Positions 11,003 to 13,654 of a DNA stretch of 13,654 bases are shown piece by piece (position 1 is the first letter of the stretch; the number at the start of each line of letters is the position of its first letter). A program made the translations under genes and the position numbers. The notes beneath the pieces are model-generated. The model did not search any database. It was given only the letters and a program-made list of their open reading frames with translations, and was not told the origin of the DNA. The stretch is from Candidatus Nanohalarchaeota archaeon (lineage in GTDB: Archaea > EX4484-52 > B79-G9). Where the stretch lies: assembly GCA_017610525.1 (NCBI GenBank), contig JAFCBW010000011.1, positions 1 through 13,654 on the forward strand, written 5' to 3'.

Positions 11003-11941
11003 ATGATGCGTAAAGGCAGAGCATCCGGATTTTTTGGAGTTTTTCTTATTGCAGTTGGATTATTTCTGGTTTTCAATAATATGGGTCTTGTTGATTTTTC
11101 GTTCTGGGAGTATTTTGGTGATTACTGGCCTCTCGGTCTTGTTATTTCCGGGGTTGCCATCATGTACAAAAGAGCGGATGCAGGGTTTGCGGTTCTTGCT
11201 TTGACGTTTTTGCTTCTTTTCTTTTATGGGGTCGGCCAGGTTGGAGCGGGTATTTTTGGTGGTTTTGGCACCGGTTCTTTTCCTTTTGGTGTTGATTGTG
11301 TGACTGGTTCCGGTAATGTTACGAGCGATATGAGGAATCTTGTCGAGTTCAAGAGAGTTTCTGCGAGCACCGGGGTCAATGTCTATCTTGAAAAGGGTGA
11401 CGAGGCAAATGCAAGAGTAGAGGCAGAGGACAATATAATCGATCTTGTGAAGACTGAGGTTAAGGGGGGAAAGCTTGAAGTGTATATTGATAGGTGCATA
11501 AGAAACACAAAGCCTGTGAATGTCTATGTCAGTTTCCAGGAGATTGAGGAGTTAAATGCACAGTCTGCAGGACGGATTATCGGCCGTTCGGTTATAGAGG
11601 GTGAAGATATTAAGATTGATGCAGGTTCGGCCGGTGATGTTGAGGTAGAGGTCAAGGCAATCGATGTAACGCTGGATGCAAGTAGCGCCGGCTCTATTAC
11701 AGTTGAGGGCAGAGCAGATAATCTTTATGCTGATGCATCAAGTTCCGGAAGGATTAATGCTTTTGAACTTGTGGCTGATGTGGTTGATGCCAGTGCAAGC
11801 AGTGCGGGGGTTGCGCAGGTGTATGCCTCTTTGAAACTCAAGGCAGAGGCGGCGAGTGGGGGAAAGGTGCAGTACAAGGGCGATGCAGAGGTTGATGAGG
11901 AGACATCGAGTGCAGGTGTTGTGCGGAAGATGGGGTGGTGA
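11003..11941 (+). CDS. LiaF-TM plus GIN/toastrack (DUF2807-like) envelope protein
   Basis: The 312-residue protein starts with a LiaF-TM pair (about 10-26 and 42-55) and a third helix at 61-85. The exported part has two lone cysteines (99, 165) that could form a disulfide. From about residue 113 it matches the GIN or toastrack fold (VEFKRVSASTGVNVYLEKGDE, VKGGKLEVYI). From 185 the sequence is a series of short turns with the motif A-S-S-A-G at about 19-20-residue steps (near 187, 207, 226, 245, 265, 283, 301), as expected for a right-handed beta-helix. Two ATGs lie side by side; GGTGAT overlapping the previous stop serves either. It is in one operon with the PspC gene and the small LiaF-TM gene. 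Confidence 0.87.
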   Translation: MMRKGRASGFFGVFLIAVGLFLVFNNMGLVDFSFWEYFGDYWPLGLVISGVAIMYKRADAGFAVLALTFLLLFFYGVGQVGAGIFGGFGTGSFPFGVDCVTGSGNVTSDMRNLVEFKRVSASTGVNVYLEKGDEANARVEAEDNIIDLVKTEVKGGKLEVYIDRCIRNTKPVNVYVSFQEIEELNAQSAGRIIGRSVIEGEDIKIDAGSAGDVEVEVKAIDVTLDASSAGSITVEGRADNLYADASSSGRINAFELVADVVDASASSAGVAQVYASLKLKAEAASGGKVQYKGDAEVDEETSSAGVVRKMGW

Positions 11942-11944
11942 AGT

Positions 11945-12112
11945 ATGAAAAGAGACAAGAGTGGGGGAGTTTTTGCGTGGATTCTGATTACAGTCGGGGT
12001 TATTTTTGTTCTTGAGAATTTCGGTTTTATTGATGATGCGTTTTCGAAGCTATGGCCGGTTCTTTTGATTGTGATAGGGGCTGTGATGATTTTCGGGGAT
12101 AGGGGTAAATGA
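11945..12112 (+). CDS. LiaF-TM miniprotein, 55 residues
   Basis: This small gene begins 3 bp after the stop of the GIN protein. Its product is almost only the two-helix module: FAWILITVGVIFVLENFGFI, a turn with DDAFSKLW, then PVLLIVIGAVMIFGDRGK. It closely follows the pattern of the other two modules in this operon (helix ending VF/LE-N-x-G-x-I/V-D, then W-P-x-x-L). It is too short for many gene callers but has an ATG, tight spacing, hydrophobic coding and homology to its neighbours. It probably acts as a membrane partner or dimer adaptor for the PspC and GIN proteins. Confidence 0.85.
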   Translation: MKRDKSGGVFAWILITVGVIFVLENFGFIDDAFSKLWPVLLIVIGAVMIFGDRGK

Positions 12113-12134
12113 CGAATTCATTTTACTGCGTCAG

Positions 12135-12142
12135 ATATATAA
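12135..12142 (+). promoter_or_regulatory. TATA box for lemA-htpX
   Basis: ATATATAA lies about 60 nt before ATG 12198, with a predicted start near 12164. It would separate lemA-htpX from the LiaF block as its own transcript. Confidence 0.5.
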
Positions 12143-12197
12143 TAGTTGAAAATGAATAGATTGTTATGTTTTTTTCTGTAATTGAGAGGTGAAAGGT

Positions 12198-12752
12198 ATG
12201 AATATGTTTTTAATTGGAGGATTGGCTGTTGTTGGGGTATTTGCGCTATCTATTGTTCTTTTGTACAACAGCCTGATAAGGTTGAGAAACCAGGTAAAGA
12301 ATTCATGGGCGCAGATTGATGTGCAGTTGAAGAGGAGAAATGACCTGATACCCAACCTTGTGGAAACAGTGAAAGGCTATATGAAGCATGAAAAGGATCT
12401 TCTTGAGAATGTGACTAAAGCGCGTTCAGCGATTCTTTCTGCAGAGACTGTTGAGGATAAGGCAGATGCATCCAATATGCTTTCCGGCACCCTTAAGTCA
12501 TTGTTTGCAGTGTCTGAAAATTACCCTGACCTGAAAGCAAACCAGAATTTCATGCAACTGCAGGAAGAGATAACCGGCACTGAGAATAAGATATCTTATG
12601 CAAGACAGCATTACAATGATATTGTGATGGTGTTCAATACGAAAATTGAGGTGTTCCCTAACAATATTTTTGCAGGCATGCTGAATTTTGGTCAGGAAGC
12701 ATTGTTTGAGGCAACAGAGGAAGAGAAAAAGAACGTCCAGGTGAAGTTCTGA
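12198..12752 (+). CDS. lemA: LemA family membrane protein
   Basis: The 184-residue protein has one N-terminal membrane helix (about 3-23) and a long helical bundle. The family signature is clear: YNSLIRLRNQVKNSWAQIDVQLKRRNDLIPNLVETVKGYMKHEKDLLENVTKAR. Further on are QEEITGTENKISYARQHYNDIVMVFNTKIEVFPNNIFA and the end region near F-E-A-T-E-E-E. LemA proteins are of unsettled function and very often stand next to HtpX, as here (27 bp apart). Start ATG 12198 is used rather than GTG 12189, which forms part of the ribosome binding site GAGAGGTGAA. Confidence 0.94.
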   Translation: MNMFLIGGLAVVGVFALSIVLLYNSLIRLRNQVKNSWAQIDVQLKRRNDLIPNLVETVKGYMKHEKDLLENVTKARSAILSAETVEDKADASNMLSGTLKSLFAVSENYPDLKANQNFMQLQEEITGTENKISYARQHYNDIVMVFNTKIEVFPNNIFAGMLNFGQEALFEATEEEKKNVQVKF

Positions 12753-12778
12753 TTTGTCTTTTGTTTTGAGGTGTCTCT

Positions 12779-13654
12779 ATGAGAATCATGTTTGATGAAG
12801 TCAGGAGCAATAAGTTCAAGTCATGGGTGCTTATGTTTTTTTTCATCATTCTCATCGGCATCCTTGGCGCACTTATCGGCGCAGTTTATGACAGCATGCT
12901 TATAGGATTGAGTCTTGCGGTTGCATTTGGCCTTATCTATTCAATGATGAGCCTTTATTCAGGAGACAGGATGATACTAAAGATGTCAGGTGCGAGACCG
13001 GTTACAAAGCAGGAGTTTCCCTACCTATTTCATACAATTGAGGGGCTTTCGATCTCTGCGGGAATCCCGTGCCCGAAAGCTTATGTGATTGACGATTCTG
13101 CGCTGAATGCATTTGCTACAGGGCGCGACTTTGAGCATGCGTCTATTACTGTGACTACAGGACTTTTGAAGACCATGAACAGGCAGGAGCTTGAAGGTGT
13201 TGTTGCTCACGAGATGTCGCATATAAAGAATTATGATATCCGCTTTATGATGCTGGTCACTGTGATGATAGGGATTGTGACGTTGTTGAGTGATTTTCTT
13301 TTGAGGAGTTTTCTGTGGGGCGGCGGCAGGCACAGGAGATCTTCCGGCGGTGGCAGCGTAGGCATCATATTGATTGTTCTTGGGCTGCTGCTTGCTATCT
13401 TAAGCCCGTTTATCGGCAAGATGATCCAGCTTGCTATCAGCAGGAAAAGAGAGTATATGGCTGATGCCAATGCCGCTGTGCTTACGCGTTATCCGCCGGG
13501 GCTTGCAAGCGCTCTTAAAAAGATTGCAGGCGACCCGGACCCGCTTGTGGATAAGGCTAATAAGGCGAGTGCGCATCTATTTATTTCAACGCCTTTCAGG
13601 AAGAAGACAGGGATTATGTCGAGGCTTTTTTCGACGCATCCCCCTATTGAGGAT
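12779..13654 (+). CDS. htpX: HtpX, membrane-bound zinc protease M48 (C-terminus cut by window)
   Basis: There are 292 codons, open to the window end. HtpX degrades misfolded or damaged membrane proteins. Two N-terminal helices lie at about 16-35 and 41-58. The protease motif is VVAHEMSHIKNYD with HEMSH at 144-148; the third zinc ligand is Glu225 in SRKREYMADANAA. Two more helices flank a Gly/Arg-rich loop at 181-193. The end STHPPIED matches the family's final substrate-region motif, so only a few tens of residues are missing. GAGGTG lies 5 nt before ATG 12779. It is probably co-transcribed with lemA. Confidence 0.96.
   Translation, partial: MRIMFDEVRSNKFKSWVLMFFFIILIGILGALIGAVYDSMLIGLSLAVAFGLIYSMMSLYSGDRMILKMSGARPVTKQEFPYLFHTIEGLSISAGIPCPKAYVIDDSALNAFATGRDFEHASITVTTGLLKTMNRQELEGVVAHEMSHIKNYDIRFMMLVTVMIGIVTLLSDFLLRSFLWGGGRHRRSSGGGSVGIILIVLGLLLAILSPFIGKMIQLAISRKREYMADANAAVLTRYPPGLASALKKIAGDPDPLVDKANKASAHLFISTPFRKKTGIMSRLFSTHPPIED

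Overview
The window is archaeal. The evidence is a type II glyceraldehyde-3-phosphate dehydrogenase tail, an L7Ae-S28e-L24e-NDK gene cluster, S8e and L37e, an Sm-like protein, an archaeal GluRS, archaeal RNase J, SepF, a UPF0147 protein, AT-rich TATA boxes placed about 26 nt before transcript starts, and tRNA genes with bulge-helix-bulge introns and no encoded CCA. The lineage cannot be fixed from 13.6 kb. SepF plus UPF0147 fit a euryarchaeal or DPANN-like genome, and introns inside tRNA T-loops point to a lineage with a broad-specificity splicing endonuclease.

Layout. 1-1142 (+): the gap tail, a 71-residue unknown protein and a small CPBP membrane protease. 1143-1576: no protein gene; it holds an inverted repeat, tRNA-Ser(CGA) with an intron in the T-loop, and a TATA box. 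1577-1915 (+): a two-helix membrane protein. 1927-3205 (-): the L7Ae-S28e-L24e-NDK operon. 3362-6320 (-): a proline-rich protein with a helical tail, gltX, and a secreted or anchored beta-domain protein, each with its own TATA box. 6321-6599: no gene; it holds a 97-nt bulged inverted repeat, a hairpin and a tandem 10-mer. 6600-7910 (-): RNase J. 8093-8643 (-): tRNA-Gly(UCC), L37e and the Sm-like protein. 8807-9202 (+): S8e, divergent from the Sm-like gene. 9203-9409: only T-runs and a terminator-like hairpin. 9410-10147 (-): SepF and the UPF0147 protein. 10269-10440 (+): tRNA-Gly(CCC) with two introns. 10537-13654 (+): PspC/LiaF-type protein, LiaF-TM plus GIN/toastrack protein, a 55-residue LiaF-TM miniprotein, LemA and HtpX (cut by the window end).

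How the genes fit together. Most of the left and middle is housekeeping: translation (ribosomal proteins, GluRS, tRNAs), RNA processing (RNase J, the Sm-like protein, L7Ae as K-turn binder), nucleotide supply (NDK) and FtsZ-linked division (SepF). The right end is a co-directional membrane block that looks like an archaeal counterpart of phage-shock/LiaF envelope-stress modules joined to the LemA-HtpX quality-control pair.

The most unusual content is the tRNA genes. Two of the three carry introns at the same non-canonical site, 59/60 in the T-loop, each with a bulge-helix-bulge that can be drawn base by base; one also has a 37/38 intron. Standard searches could easily miss or misfold both genes. 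Many start codons were moved inward from the longest open frame, because a TATA box about 26 nt upstream or a GGTGA-type ribosome binding site decides the start.
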